A DNA stretch of 64,000 bases from Candidatus Gottesmanbacteria bacterium (lineage in GTDB: Bacteria > Patescibacteria > Microgenomatia > 2-02-FULL-39-11): assembly GCA_016186795.1 (NCBI GenBank), contig JACPKY010000002.1:135814-199813 (forward strand), read 5' to 3'. A program made the translations under genes and the position numbers. The notes below the pieces were generated by a model. That model saw only the letters and a list, made by a program, of their open reading frames with translations. It was not told the DNA's origin and made no database searches. Positions 42,826-51,371 of this stretch are shown piece by piece (position 1 is the first letter of the stretch; the number at the start of each line of letters is the position of its first letter).

Positions 42826-43680
42826 TTATCCCAATTCAAATGTCGTAACTCCGAAAATATTCTGTAAGTGAAGATGAGGTTCTGGTCCTTTGTACATACG
42901 TGCTGTTTCAAACATAGGGGTCATGGAATGATCTTTTGCAATTTTTACAGCATGTGGATTTACTTCGGGAACATCAAGGAAGATGGAAGCGTTTTCTTCA
43001 ATGGAATTACTGAGTGCTTGAAAAAGAGTTTCTGCAATATCAGGACTTTCAGCAAAAAGAGGACCGATTTTGTATCCGTATGTACATTTTCGAATTACTC
43101 CATACCCTATGAGATTATCTCGGTGAATAATTCCTAAAGCAGTATGGTCTGATTGCTTTATAAAACAGCGTAAAAACGATGGTCTTGGTGCAGGGAAATG
43201 CAATCGATCGTATGTGAGGACTTTTTCAAAGGGAATAGAGGAAATAGTGACAATATCCTTAGCGGAGAATTTATACCGTTGATTCTTTCCATGAAAGCGG
43301 ATGTTCCGAGAGAAGAATTTAAAGCCTGACTTTTTGTAATTTTCCTGTTGTGCAACTACTCCATCGAGTCCAATAGTGGTTATCCTATCCAATTTTTCCA
43401 TCGCCTTTTTCCAAATTTTTAATCCATACCCTTTGCCACGAAAATCTGGATGGACAAGGTATAATCCGAGGAAAGCGAAACTGCGGTTATACGATACCGC
43501 AGAGATACATGATATCGGTATACCATCAAGAAGTCCTAACAAATACCCTTTCGGATCTGTCACATAAAAGCATTCTGCATCATGGACCCCTGGGTTCCAG
43601 CCTTCGTGGAATGCCCAGTCAAGAGCCGCACCAAGATCGCTTTTTGCCATTGTCCGGATCGTATAAGAATAGTTTTTCAT
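42826..43680 (-). CDS. Two-domain GNAT N-acetyltransferase
   Basis: A 284-aa protein. The N-terminal GNAT domain has the acetyl-CoA loop in VHPDFRGKGYGLKIWKKAMEKL (R/Q-x-x-G-x-G/A). The C-terminal part (TYDRLHFPAPRPSFLRCFIKQ ... GIIHRDNLIGYGVIRKCTYGYKIGPLFAE) matches the Acetyltransf_18-type second domain. The substrate is unknown. It is first in the run GNAT-alr-epmA-efp, divergent from the ParB-like gene by 30 nt. Confidence 0.85.
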   Translation of the reverse strand: MKNYSYTIRTMAKSDLGAALDWAFHEGWNPGVHDAECFYVTDPKGYLLGLLDGIPISCISAVSYNRSFAFLGLYLVHPDFRGKGYGLKIWKKAMEKLDRITTIGLDGVVAQQENYKKSGFKFFSRNIRFHGKNQRYKFSAKDIVTISSIPFEKVLTYDRLHFPAPRPSFLRCFIKQSDHTALGIIHRDNLIGYGVIRKCTYGYKIGPLFAESPDIAETLFQALSNSIEENASIFLDVPEVNPHAVKIAKDHSMTPMFETARMYKGPEPHLHLQNIFGVTTFELG

Positions 43681-43710
43681 TACGCGCTTGAGGGATATTA
43701 TAGCAGTTTA

Positions 43711-44313
43711 ATGAATTTTGCTAACGGAGTCAGATCAGTGCGGAGAAAATTTCCGAAGGAATTCTCGGTAATGTCTGTGAGCCAGCTGCCCCGTGATTGG
43801 AACCGTTCTCTACTTGCTAGCGTACTTCGAGTTTACCATAAATTAATAGATCTGGGACTTGATATAATCATGGAAATGGATAACAGACGAGTATCAATTG
43901 ACGAGATTATTAAATACTTGGAAGAAATCGATGCTGTTGGAAAAAAGGATGGATTTCCGAGAAATCCATATCTACCCGATGTGCTTAGAGCCTATTCTAA
44001 CTGGGAATTAAGAGATCTGACGGAGGATGAGTTTACAAGGTTAATCCTTCCTGACGGGTCAGGATTACTAATTAGAGATAAGGACTTGGCTTCAGTTCTG
44101 GGTGACGATAGCATCCTTGTGACTCAAAAGTATCTGCTAAAACTTAATCGCGGAGAAGACTTAACACCTCTGATTATAAGGATTCCTTTGGAGAATAATC
44201 CACAAAATGCATCATTTTACATAGAAGATGGTGCGCATCGCGCAATAGCAGCTAAAGTATATTTTGAGAAAAAACCATATAAACCTATAAAGGCGTATAT
44301 AGGAAATAAATAA
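43711..44313 (+). CDS. Hypothetical protein with ParB/sulfiredoxin-like C-terminal motif
   Basis: 200 aa from MNFANGVRSVRRKFPKEF (a longer in-frame start would overlap the divergent gene). Most of the protein is unrecognised; the C-terminus FYIEDGAHRAIAAKVYFEKKPYKPIKAYIG resembles the GxHRxxAA box of ParB/Srx-like domains. A TATTAT at 43696-43701, 9 nt before the ATG, could be its promoter. Together with the next gene it forms a two-gene accessory unit between housekeeping operons and a disrupted tRNA locus. Confidence 0.6.
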   Translation: MNFANGVRSVRRKFPKEFSVMSVSQLPRDWNRSLLASVLRVYHKLIDLGLDIIMEMDNRRVSIDEIIKYLEEIDAVGKKDGFPRNPYLPDVLRAYSNWELRDLTEDEFTRLILPDGSGLLIRDKDLASVLGDDSILVTQKYLLKLNRGEDLTPLIIRIPLENNPQNASFYIEDGAHRAIAAKVYFEKKPYKPIKAYIGNK

Positions 44314-44360
44314 TACCGAATCTCAAATTATTAAGAGGTAGATCTTGATGTAATCGAACC

Positions 44361-45803
44361 ATGAATATTGGAAGAAATGATAGATGCCCCTGTGGTAGTG
44401 GGCTGAAATATAAAAAGTGCCATTTAGGCAGATCGCTTTATGTTTATCCTGAGCCGTTCAAAGGGCGTTCTATTAGAGAACGAAATCTTATTCTTCTAAA
44501 TGCGATTGAAGATATTTTCTTCGGAAAAGGAGAAGATTGGGAAGCAATGCGTCATTCCATCACGGAAGACAAAGTAAAAGAATTTTATAGAGTAATGGCT
44601 TGGTTATGGCCTCCCCAAACAGATATTACCCCGCTGCTTCCAAAGCCTGATGCGACTCTTAGGGGATTGTATACAGGAGACACCAGACCGCAGGAGATTT
44701 TACAGAACATTGTCCGGTACAGCCTTTATACAGAAGAAATTATCGTGGTTAGTCCATTCCTTGCTCCACTTACTATGAAGCCTGAATTTAGCCCCATTTA
44801 CGCTCCGGGCAAATATAGACAGGATACATTAGAGCTTATCTACTTTGCCTATGCTTTGGCTCCATGGATTGAGGCCGGTATTGTGAATATGATACCAAAC
44901 CCCATGGATTTTGACTTCCGCTTGAGAAAAGAAATCTACGGCATGGCAGAGAAAAGATATGAGTCAAATAAAGCACAATATGACGCTGAATTACATGAAA
45001 TGTCGGAAGAAGAGGGTAAGAAAGAATTCAAAAGGATGTACATGAGAATGCCCGAAGGAGCTCTTAGAAGAAAAATGAAAGACTTTAAGCCGAATGCAAC
45101 GCAAAAGGAAATTGACGATCAAGTTGACTACATGTTAAGACAACGAAAAAACGATCCACTTCTCCTCGATGAAGAAATGACTGGAGAGGCAGAAATGAGA
45201 ATAAAAAGGATGGGAGCAAATCTTGAGCTTGGTCTTTATCTCGGACAAGCAACGGGTTCTTATCTTTACACGAATAGAAAATTCCAGTGGAATGAAATCA
45301 TGTCCGCAAAACAACAGGCGACTGATGACTCTGATCTTTGGAGTCCTCTCACAAGAGCTTTCCAAACACTAGATTTTACCTTTCTTAACGATGTTGATCC
45401 CGAATTTGCGTACAAGCTTAAAGAAGAGGGAAGATTGGGTGGTTTCAGGAATTACCTGCGTAAAGTCTGGCATAAGATAGAGGAAGACAACACACCTGCC
45501 CAAGCGAATAGTGCAGCACGGGAATTTGGAGACGAATTGCATGATGAATATGAAAAGACTAAAGAAGAATGGGCAAAAATTGATAAATCAATTGTGGATT
45601 GGACACTGGGGACGACTGGAGTCTCAACAGTGGTAACGCCTTTTATTACAGGAGGATTGGACTGGATTGTTCCCGCTGTTGGTTTCTCTATAGCAGGAGT
45701 CGGGCAACTCCTCTCAGCGAGATATAAAAGAAAAGAGTTTCGTGCAAATGTACCTCTTGCCGTACTTTTGGATTTAGAAAAGAAGCGCAAATTGTTAAAA
45801 TAA
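44361..45803 (+). CDS. SEC-C zinc-motif protein with C-terminal membrane segments, unknown function
   Basis: A 480-aa protein. Residues 1-22 are a SEC-C motif (NIGRNDRCPCGSGLKYKKCH), a zinc-binding module found on SecA and many unrelated proteins. The centre is long, charged and helical with no recognised catalytic motif. Residues about 413-455 contain two hydrophobic stretches (TTGVSTVVTPFITGGLDWIVPAVGFSIAGVGQLL). It follows the ParB-like gene by 47 nt, probably co-transcribed. A role in defence or stress is conceivable by analogy with other SEC-C proteins but is not shown. Confidence 0.6.
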   Translation: MNIGRNDRCPCGSGLKYKKCHLGRSLYVYPEPFKGRSIRERNLILLNAIEDIFFGKGEDWEAMRHSITEDKVKEFYRVMAWLWPPQTDITPLLPKPDATLRGLYTGDTRPQEILQNIVRYSLYTEEIIVVSPFLAPLTMKPEFSPIYAPGKYRQDTLELIYFAYALAPWIEAGIVNMIPNPMDFDFRLRKEIYGMAEKRYESNKAQYDAELHEMSEEEGKKEFKRMYMRMPEGALRRKMKDFKPNATQKEIDDQVDYMLRQRKNDPLLLDEEMTGEAEMRIKRMGANLELGLYLGQATGSYLYTNRKFQWNEIMSAKQQATDDSDLWSPLTRAFQTLDFTFLNDVDPEFAYKLKEEGRLGGFRNYLRKVWHKIEEDNTPAQANSAAREFGDELHDEYEKTKEEWAKIDKSIVDWTLGTTGVSTVVTPFITGGLDWIVPAVGFSIAGVGQLLSARYKRKEFRANVPLAVLLDLEKKRKLLK

Positions 45804-45881
45804 ATTCGCTAGCTGGGATTGGAACCATTTGGCTTCAGAAAATGAAGAACACAAATGAATCTATAAAATTTAGCTTCGATG

Positions 45882-46036
45882 TGAGCCCAGGAGGTCTCGA
45901 ACCTCCAACCGATCCGCCGCTAGAGTGAGCCGCCTGAGAATCGAACTCAGAACCGACTCCTTAAGAGGGAGTTGCTCTACCAATTGAGCTAGCGGCCCCC
46001 TTTGGCGGATTGCTCTACCAGTTGAGCTATAGGCCC
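45882..46036 (-). tRNA. Interrupted tRNA gene: halves flank an embedded tRNA-Lys
   Basis: The 5' half (46036-46006) has acceptor GGGCCTA, a D arm and ATCCG. The 3' half (45916-45882) has CGGAT, a T arm GGAGG-TTCGAGA-CCTCC and TGGGCTC with discriminator A. The acceptor and anticodon stems pair across an 89-nt interval, so the halves fit one cloverleaf (with G-U at 2-71 and 6-67). The anticodon loop is split by a whole tRNA-Lys. No unambiguous anticodon can be read; position 33 on the 5' side is C, so it may be a broken gene. Confidence 0.5.
45926..45998 (-). tRNA. tRNA-Lys(CTT), embedded in another tRNA
   Basis: A complete cloverleaf: acceptor GGGCCGC/GCGGCTC (one G-U), D arm GCTCAATTGGTAGAGC, anticodon stem ACTCC/GGAGT with loop CTCTTAA (CTT) and T arm CTGAG-TTCGATT-CTCAG. 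Discriminator A; no CCA encoded. It lies inside the anticodon loop of the interrupted tRNA at 45882-46036. Confidence 0.88.
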
Positions 46037-46064
46037 AGGATCTGAATATACTTTGCATTTTATG

Positions 46065-47567
46065 TTATTTCAATCCTAATTTCCACCGCAGAAATAGGGT
46101 AAGTGAAAATGTCGTGCGAAGGTTTTTTTGTTCCCATTGGGAAATAAGACCGTTATAGAGATTTTCCTGATTTACATTTAGCCAAGGGGAGCCCCGATCA
46201 CGGATTAAATCTTTGTCAAGAACAACAACCGGATGCTCATTCACCATAGTGATAACAGGAAGATCACTCAAACAATTTTTACAATGAATTCCTACTGGTA
46301 CTCCGCTTCTATTACCCAAGGTTGTTTGTGAAAGAAGAAGACTTATGGGATAGCTGATATCAGAATTGAGCCAGCTATAATCATACAGGGCAATTTTTTG
46401 ATTGGGAAAGTATGAAGTAATTTTTTGGAGGGCATCCTGATATTGTCTGAGATGATTAGTTTGGTGTGGTAAAATTTTCACCAAAAAAAATATATTACCC
46501 ATGACAAGTATAGCTAATAAAATAATTGTAAATATCTTAGAGAGCTTTGATAGAACATATGAAGAGGCAAAAAGGATAAACGGTACCAGATAAATCATAT
46601 ACCCCTCAAACCGTTCTCCCCGGTAATATCGATTGATTCCAAGAAGTAGGAAAAATATGGAAAAAATCACAAGGCTGGGGTGAGTGAATCGTTTTCTTAT
46701 CCAAAGATAAATACATCCGAAACCTACAAAAATCTCACTGAGGATTCCGAGAGATTTATATCCCCCACTTACGTACGACCAATAGGTAGGCAGGTAGTTC
46801 CCGATAAATAATTTCCAGCTGTTCGGAGTATAGATCCGATATTGCGCAATCAAAATATAATCAAGCAAGTTTCCGGTATTGGCAAATTGCTGGTGAGAAT
46901 CCCAATAGAGAAGCGGTAGTTGGGTTAGGATTAAGCCTGCAAAAAAAGAAAAGAACGCATATATTTTTTGCCTCAATGATACAGGCAGGAAAAAAACTGC
47001 TGGAGCAAAAAGAAGAAGATTCAATCCCTGATAGTGCATACTTACGGCAGTTCCTGTTGCAACACCCGCCGCAAGGAAGTAAATAATCCGTCTCTTTTTA
47101 TAAAAGAGTACAAAGAAAAGAAGCGCAAGTGTGCCAAAAAGCGCAACATAGGAATGCTGGCCTAATACAACTGAACGCAACACAAGCTGAGGCGAGGAAG
47201 CGGCAAGAAGACCAATAATTATTGCCATTCTCCTGCCGCCTGTCAAATACCCGATGCCAAGAAATACTCCAACCGTCCCAATACTCAGCAAAAGCGTCAC
47301 CACATACGGGGTTTCAAGAGAGTGAGGAAAAAGAAATTTGCTGGCAATAATGATCCAGTAAAAAAGTGGACCAAAAACGAAAGGCCCGGCTGAGCTAAAT
47401 GATCCAAATTGAGGAAGTCTCTGGCGTATCAGAGATTCTTGGGCGATCATGATATCCCGGGCGTCATCGCTCCCTAAACCAAAGCGCTCAGGAAAGTGAT
47501 ACATCCGAAGAAATGCTGCGAGAAGAAGGATGAGTGATAAAAGAAGATAGAAATAAGTAGTTTTCAT
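46065..47567 (-). CDS. GT-C fold membrane glycosyltransferase (PMT/ArnT-like)
   Basis: A 500-aa protein with about 11 transmembrane helices. The first extracytoplasmic loop carries the acidic pair GLGSDDARDIMIAQE, placed as the catalytic motif of GT39-like enzymes, and SFSSAGPFVFGPLFYW follows. It should transfer a sugar from a polyprenyl-phosphate donor outside the membrane. The substrate is unknown; the nearby O-antigen-ligase-like and second GT39-like genes suggest cell-surface glycosylation. Confidence 0.75.
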   Translation of the reverse strand: MKTTYFYLLLSLILLLAAFLRMYHFPERFGLGSDDARDIMIAQESLIRQRLPQFGSFSSAGPFVFGPLFYWIIIASKFLFPHSLETPYVVTLLLSIGTVGVFLGIGYLTGGRRMAIIIGLLAASSPQLVLRSVVLGQHSYVALFGTLALLFFVLFYKKRRIIYFLAAGVATGTAVSMHYQGLNLLLFAPAVFFLPVSLRQKIYAFFSFFAGLILTQLPLLYWDSHQQFANTGNLLDYILIAQYRIYTPNSWKLFIGNYLPTYWSYVSGGYKSLGILSEIFVGFGCIYLWIRKRFTHPSLVIFSIFFLLLGINRYYRGERFEGYMIYLVPFILFASSYVLSKLSKIFTIILLAILVMGNIFFLVKILPHQTNHLRQYQDALQKITSYFPNQKIALYDYSWLNSDISYPISLLLSQTTLGNRSGVPVGIHCKNCLSDLPVITMVNEHPVVVLDKDLIRDRGSPWLNVNQENLYNGLISQWEQKNLRTTFSLTLFLRWKLGLK

Positions 47568-47583
47568 GAGAGCCTATTACTTG

Positions 47584-47655
47584 CGCCTCTGAAGGGAATC
47601 GAACCCCCATCTGCGGTTCCGAAGACCGCTGCTTTATCCATTAAGCTACAGAGGC
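47584..47655 (-). tRNA. tRNA-Arg(TCG)
   Basis: Acceptor GCCTCTG/CAGAGGC, anticodon stem GCGGT/ACCGC with loop CTTCGGA (TCG), T arm GGGGG-TTCGATT-CCCTT-like. Discriminator G; no CCA encoded. Confidence 0.92.
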
Positions 47656-47682
47656 ATGCCTAAATTATATCATCAAACTCCA

Positions 47683-47710
47683 TTGAATAGAACTTTTAAA
47701 TGCGTATAAT
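47683..47710 (+). promoter_or_regulatory. Promoter of lepA, near-leaderless
   Basis: TTGAAT (47683-47688), a 16-nt spacer and TATAAT (47705-47710), with 9 nt before the lepA ATG at 47720. The sequence between has GAAAGG but too close to the ATG to act as a normal SD. Confidence 0.6.
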
Positions 47711-47719
47711 TGAAAGGCT

Positions 47720-49531
47720 ATGAACGCACAAACACATATTCGTAATTTTGCCATTGTTGCTCATATTGATCATGGGAAATCGACACTTGCTGATCGTTTA
47801 CTGGAGATGACGCACACAGTCGAAGAAAGACTCATGAGGGAGCAAATATTGGATAGTAATCCAATTGAACGGGAACGGGGAATCACAATCAAACTTGCAC
47901 CGGTCCGAATGAATTACCGATATAAGGGCCAAAATTATATTCTCAATCTTATTGATACTCCGGGACATGTTGATTTTTCATACGAAGTGTCTCGATCGTT
48001 GGCAGCGTGTGAAGGGATTCTTCTCGTTGTTGATGCATCTCAGGGAATCCAAGCGCAAACGATTGCCCATATGCAACTTGTGAAGATGCGAAATCTCAAA
48101 GTTATTCCAATCCTGAATAAAATAGATCTTCCAACCGCAAAAATCGAAGAAACAAAAAAAGCTCTCTCAGATATGTTTGGCTTTTCAAATAGTGAGATTC
48201 TGGAGGTTTCGGCAAAGACAGGGAAAAACATCGACAAAGTGCTTTCCTCAGTTATAGAAAAGATACCCCCTCCTTCAGGGGAACCGTCAAAATCACTCCG
48301 GGCACTAATTTTTTCATCGCAGTATGACGTGCATCGAGGGGTCGTTGTGTATGTACGTATTGTTGACGGAAACCTCGAACTCACTTCCTTGAAAAATAGT
48401 GGCGGATTTCGAAGACAATTAAAATTTCTTGCATCTGGTATCGTATCTGCACCTCTCGATATAGGAATTTTTACGCCTTCGATGAAACCAGCACCCCAAC
48501 TTCTCTGCGGAGAAGTTGGTTTCATTGCAACAGGTCTCAAAGATGTACGGCTTGCCCGTGTAGGAGATACGATCACCTGGGAGGATCAATTGCCACCTCC
48601 ACTACCTGGATATCAGGAGCCAAAACCAATGGTATTTCTTAGTATTTACCCAACCGATTCGAGCCAATACCTTGAACTTCGTGAATCGTTTGCCAAACTT
48701 CATCTTTCTGATAGTTCTTTTTCTTACTCACCACATTCATCCCCTGCTCTTGGGAAAGGATTTTTGTGCGGTTTCTTAGGTCTTCTTCATGCCGACGTTA
48801 TCAAAGAGCGACTAGAGCGGGAATTTGCCGTAAATATTATTGCTACAGCCCCAACTGTAGAATACACACTCGTTCTAACTTCCGGAAAAACTCTTGTTGT
48901 TCATACGCCGGAGGATTTTCCCGATCGATCCCTCATCAAAACAATCAAAGAGCCGCTGATGTACATGACAATTTTTACTCCAGCGCAAACTGTCGGAAGT
49001 ATCATACAACTCTGTCAGGAGAAACGAGGACAAATGGTAAATCTTGACTATATTGGAGACCAGGCGAAATTTACATATACAATTCCACTTGCCGAAATGA
49101 TTGTCGATTTTTTTGATCGGTTAAAATCGGTAACTTCTGGATACGCGAGCCTTGATTATGAATTATATGAATTAGGAGAAGTGGATGCCGTAAAGTTAGA
49201 TGTATACATTAATCGGGAGCCGGTTGATGCGTTTTCCCAGATCGTTGTTGCCGAAAAAGCACAGTATACTGCCGAAAAACTTGTGGAGAAACTGAAACAC
49301 CTCATTCCCCGTCATCAGTTCCAAATACCTATTCAAGCAGTAATCGGTGGTAAAATCATTTCCCGATCAGATGTAAAGGCGTTTCGCAAAGACGTAACGC
49401 AAAAGTTGTATGGTGGGGATAGAACCCGGAAGGATAAGCTACTTGAGGCACAGAGAAAAGGGAAAAAGCGAATGCGAGAATTTGGAAACGTTTCTATTCC
49501 CCAGGAGGTATTTTTAGATATTTATAAATAA
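47720..49531 (+). CDS. lepA: Elongation factor 4 (LepA)
   Basis: A 603-aa translational GTPase. G1 AHIDHGKSTLADRL, the switch I region DSNPIERERGITIKLAPV, G3 DTPGHVDF, G4 LNKIDLP, and the LepA-specific C-terminal domain (ITRSDVKAFRKDV-like segment KIISRSDVKAFRKDVTQKLYGGDRTRKDKLLEAQRKGKKRMR). The length is normal. It back-translocates ribosomes or assists 30S maturation under stress. Confidence 0.97.
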   Translation: MNAQTHIRNFAIVAHIDHGKSTLADRLLEMTHTVEERLMREQILDSNPIERERGITIKLAPVRMNYRYKGQNYILNLIDTPGHVDFSYEVSRSLAACEGILLVVDASQGIQAQTIAHMQLVKMRNLKVIPILNKIDLPTAKIEETKKALSDMFGFSNSEILEVSAKTGKNIDKVLSSVIEKIPPPSGEPSKSLRALIFSSQYDVHRGVVVYVRIVDGNLELTSLKNSGGFRRQLKFLASGIVSAPLDIGIFTPSMKPAPQLLCGEVGFIATGLKDVRLARVGDTITWEDQLPPPLPGYQEPKPMVFLSIYPTDSSQYLELRESFAKLHLSDSSFSYSPHSSPALGKGFLCGFLGLLHADVIKERLEREFAVNIIATAPTVEYTLVLTSGKTLVVHTPEDFPDRSLIKTIKEPLMYMTIFTPAQTVGSIIQLCQEKRGQMVNLDYIGDQAKFTYTIPLAEMIVDFFDRLKSVTSGYASLDYELYELGEVDAVKLDVYINREPVDAFSQIVVAEKAQYTAEKLVEKLKHLIPRHQFQIPIQAVIGGKIISRSDVKAFRKDVTQKLYGGDRTRKDKLLEAQRKGKKRMREFGNVSIPQEVFLDIYK

Positions 49532-49544
49532 AAGTTGGAAAATT

Positions 49545-51248
49545 TTATACTATTTCCTCTTTTTTCAACCGGACGAATCGCGCCCATTCATCAATAACTT
49601 CAACAATAGCTTTCAGAGGCATTTCAATAATAAAGTCGAAGAAGAATATTAGTATATTGAATTTTGTAAGAACTTCATCAGAGAGAATTTGACCAACTCG
49701 CATGACAGGTATGGAAAAAAAGTCTATAACTGGGGTGAAGGCACTCTCATTCTCAATAACAAGATATTCTTTGGTGATACTGACAACCCGAAAAGCAAAA
49801 AATGTTACCAGTGTAACGAAAAAGATAAATATTCCTTGACTAACGACACTGAATTTAAGAAGTGTGAGTACGTAAATAATTGTTCCAAAGCTCACAAGAT
49901 ATGTGAAAAGATAAATAAGAGTGAAAAGTGTTGTAAACAACGGACTCTTCACTCGAATACGCTGATTGAGAATAAGCGTTGGTCTGGTTTCTGCATCAGA
50001 GGGATCGTTTGCGATAATACCTTTAATCAGTTGGAAAATTTTTTTCGTGTTTTCGTCTCCAGGGATACGGACAGAAAGAATGATGACACCCATGAGAACC
50101 GGTGGAAAAATGATGTTGATCCCTAGTGGAATATACGATACCGATTGGACAATATATTTATCGTATGGAAATTCAATGAGGAATGCAAAAAGCACTTTCG
50201 TTAAGACGATATAAATAAACGATCGGATACCAGTCCTTCGGAGGCGATCTTTTGTTTCCTCGTACCGTTTTCTACAGGCTTCATCGACCTTATCTTTGAG
50301 TTTTGCTTCATCAGTAAGAATTGATTCAATTGATCTAGATGCTTTATTGAAAATATCTCGCATGATAAAAAACGGCGGCATTTGCTTTTTTACATAGCGG
50401 AATATCTTATCGCTATATTCATTTCGAAGGCTTTTGGTTATTTCTTGATAAGACGCATAGAACTGCGGAATAACATTGTCTGCAGTTTTCCAACTAACGC
50501 GGGTTATTTCGGGAATGACAAGTTTTAGAAGGTGGTAACTAATAAGTGGGTTATCACTATGCGCAAATGCCCGTTCAACGGCAACATAGACCAGAATATC
50601 ACGGTCCTTTACATTATTATTAACTGGAGCTATTTGCGGGCGAATGATTTGATAGACATAGTTTGTAAATGCTTCACGTCGGTGGTCGGGAGAAAGAAGT
50701 TCTTCTATTTCGCAGGAGAGAACTTCAAGAATGAATTGTCCTATTCTTTCCTGTTCTTTTGAGGATCGACCAGCAGAAATTTCGTTCCGAATGAAAAAAT
50801 ACTTATCAATAATTCCCTGCACCTCAGGAATTTTTTCTTCCCCAATCGTATTATTTTCGTAATATCGAGCCCACAATAGCTCTTTGATCAAAACCTCTGC
50901 AATATCTCTTCCATTTTCATTTAGTAACATCCGCCGTTTGATGATTCGCTCAATAGTGGCCCGTTTTATAAGATGTTCTTCGCGAAATTCCACAGCATTA
51001 CGCATCTTTTCGTAGAGGAAAGCAATGAGTGATACTGTTTGGGAAACGGAGATTTTGTTTGGAGAAAGTGTTACTTTTGTGTGATTTTCCAGCCAACTGG
51101 TTATCAAGGCCTTGCTATATTTCGATATTTCTATCGCATCCCCACGAAGTTCTTCACTTCCAAGAGCATCATCATGACCAATATCAGGCGTGTTGATACT
51201 ATTTACACTTTTTGCGCCTTCTTTATTGTGAGTGGATGGATGATCCAT
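49545..51248 (-). CDS. Large multi-pass membrane protein of unknown function
   Basis: 567 aa from MDHPSTHNKEGAKSVN; longer in-frame starts lie inside tRNA-His. The first ~320 residues are helical and soluble-looking. Four or five hydrophobic segments lie in about residues 335-500 (FIYIVLTKVLFAFLIEF, INIIFPPVLMGVIILSV, LFTTLFTLIYLFTYLVSFGTIIYVLTLL, GIFIFFVTLVTFFAF). The C-terminus has a further hydrophobic patch. No catalytic motif is evident. The ATG is 8 nt after the tRNA-His gene, so the two may share a transcript. Confidence 0.65.
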   Translation of the reverse strand: MDHPSTHNKEGAKSVNSINTPDIGHDDALGSEELRGDAIEISKYSKALITSWLENHTKVTLSPNKISVSQTVSLIAFLYEKMRNAVEFREEHLIKRATIERIIKRRMLLNENGRDIAEVLIKELLWARYYENNTIGEEKIPEVQGIIDKYFFIRNEISAGRSSKEQERIGQFILEVLSCEIEELLSPDHRREAFTNYVYQIIRPQIAPVNNNVKDRDILVYVAVERAFAHSDNPLISYHLLKLVIPEITRVSWKTADNVIPQFYASYQEITKSLRNEYSDKIFRYVKKQMPPFFIMRDIFNKASRSIESILTDEAKLKDKVDEACRKRYEETKDRLRRTGIRSFIYIVLTKVLFAFLIEFPYDKYIVQSVSYIPLGINIIFPPVLMGVIILSVRIPGDENTKKIFQLIKGIIANDPSDAETRPTLILNQRIRVKSPLFTTLFTLIYLFTYLVSFGTIIYVLTLLKFSVVSQGIFIFFVTLVTFFAFRVVSITKEYLVIENESAFTPVIDFFSIPVMRVGQILSDEVLTKFNILIFFFDFIIEMPLKAIVEVIDEWARFVRLKKEEIV

Positions 51249-51255
51249 ATTGTTG

Positions 51256-51329
51256 GGGTGGTCGACGGGATTTGAACCCGCAACTTTCAGCTCCACAAGC
51301 TGATGCTCTGCCGTTGAGCTACGACCACC
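51256..51329 (-). tRNA. tRNA-His(GTG)
   Basis: Acceptor GGTGGTC/GACCACC, anticodon loop TTGTGGA (GTG), T arm GCGGG-TTCAAAT-CCCGT, discriminator C. The base preceding position 1 on the transcript is C, not the usual encoded G-1, so G-1 would have to be added post-transcriptionally or be dispensable. CCA is not encoded. Confidence 0.92.
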
Positions 51330-51371
51330 GAATAATACGGGTTCGAGAGCACACCCTCCTGCTATTATAAA

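Noticed and set aside
45870..46058. A 62-codon minus-strand frame
   Set aside because: It lies across the nested tRNA genes; GPLAQLVEQLPLK-like strings are typical translations of tRNA.
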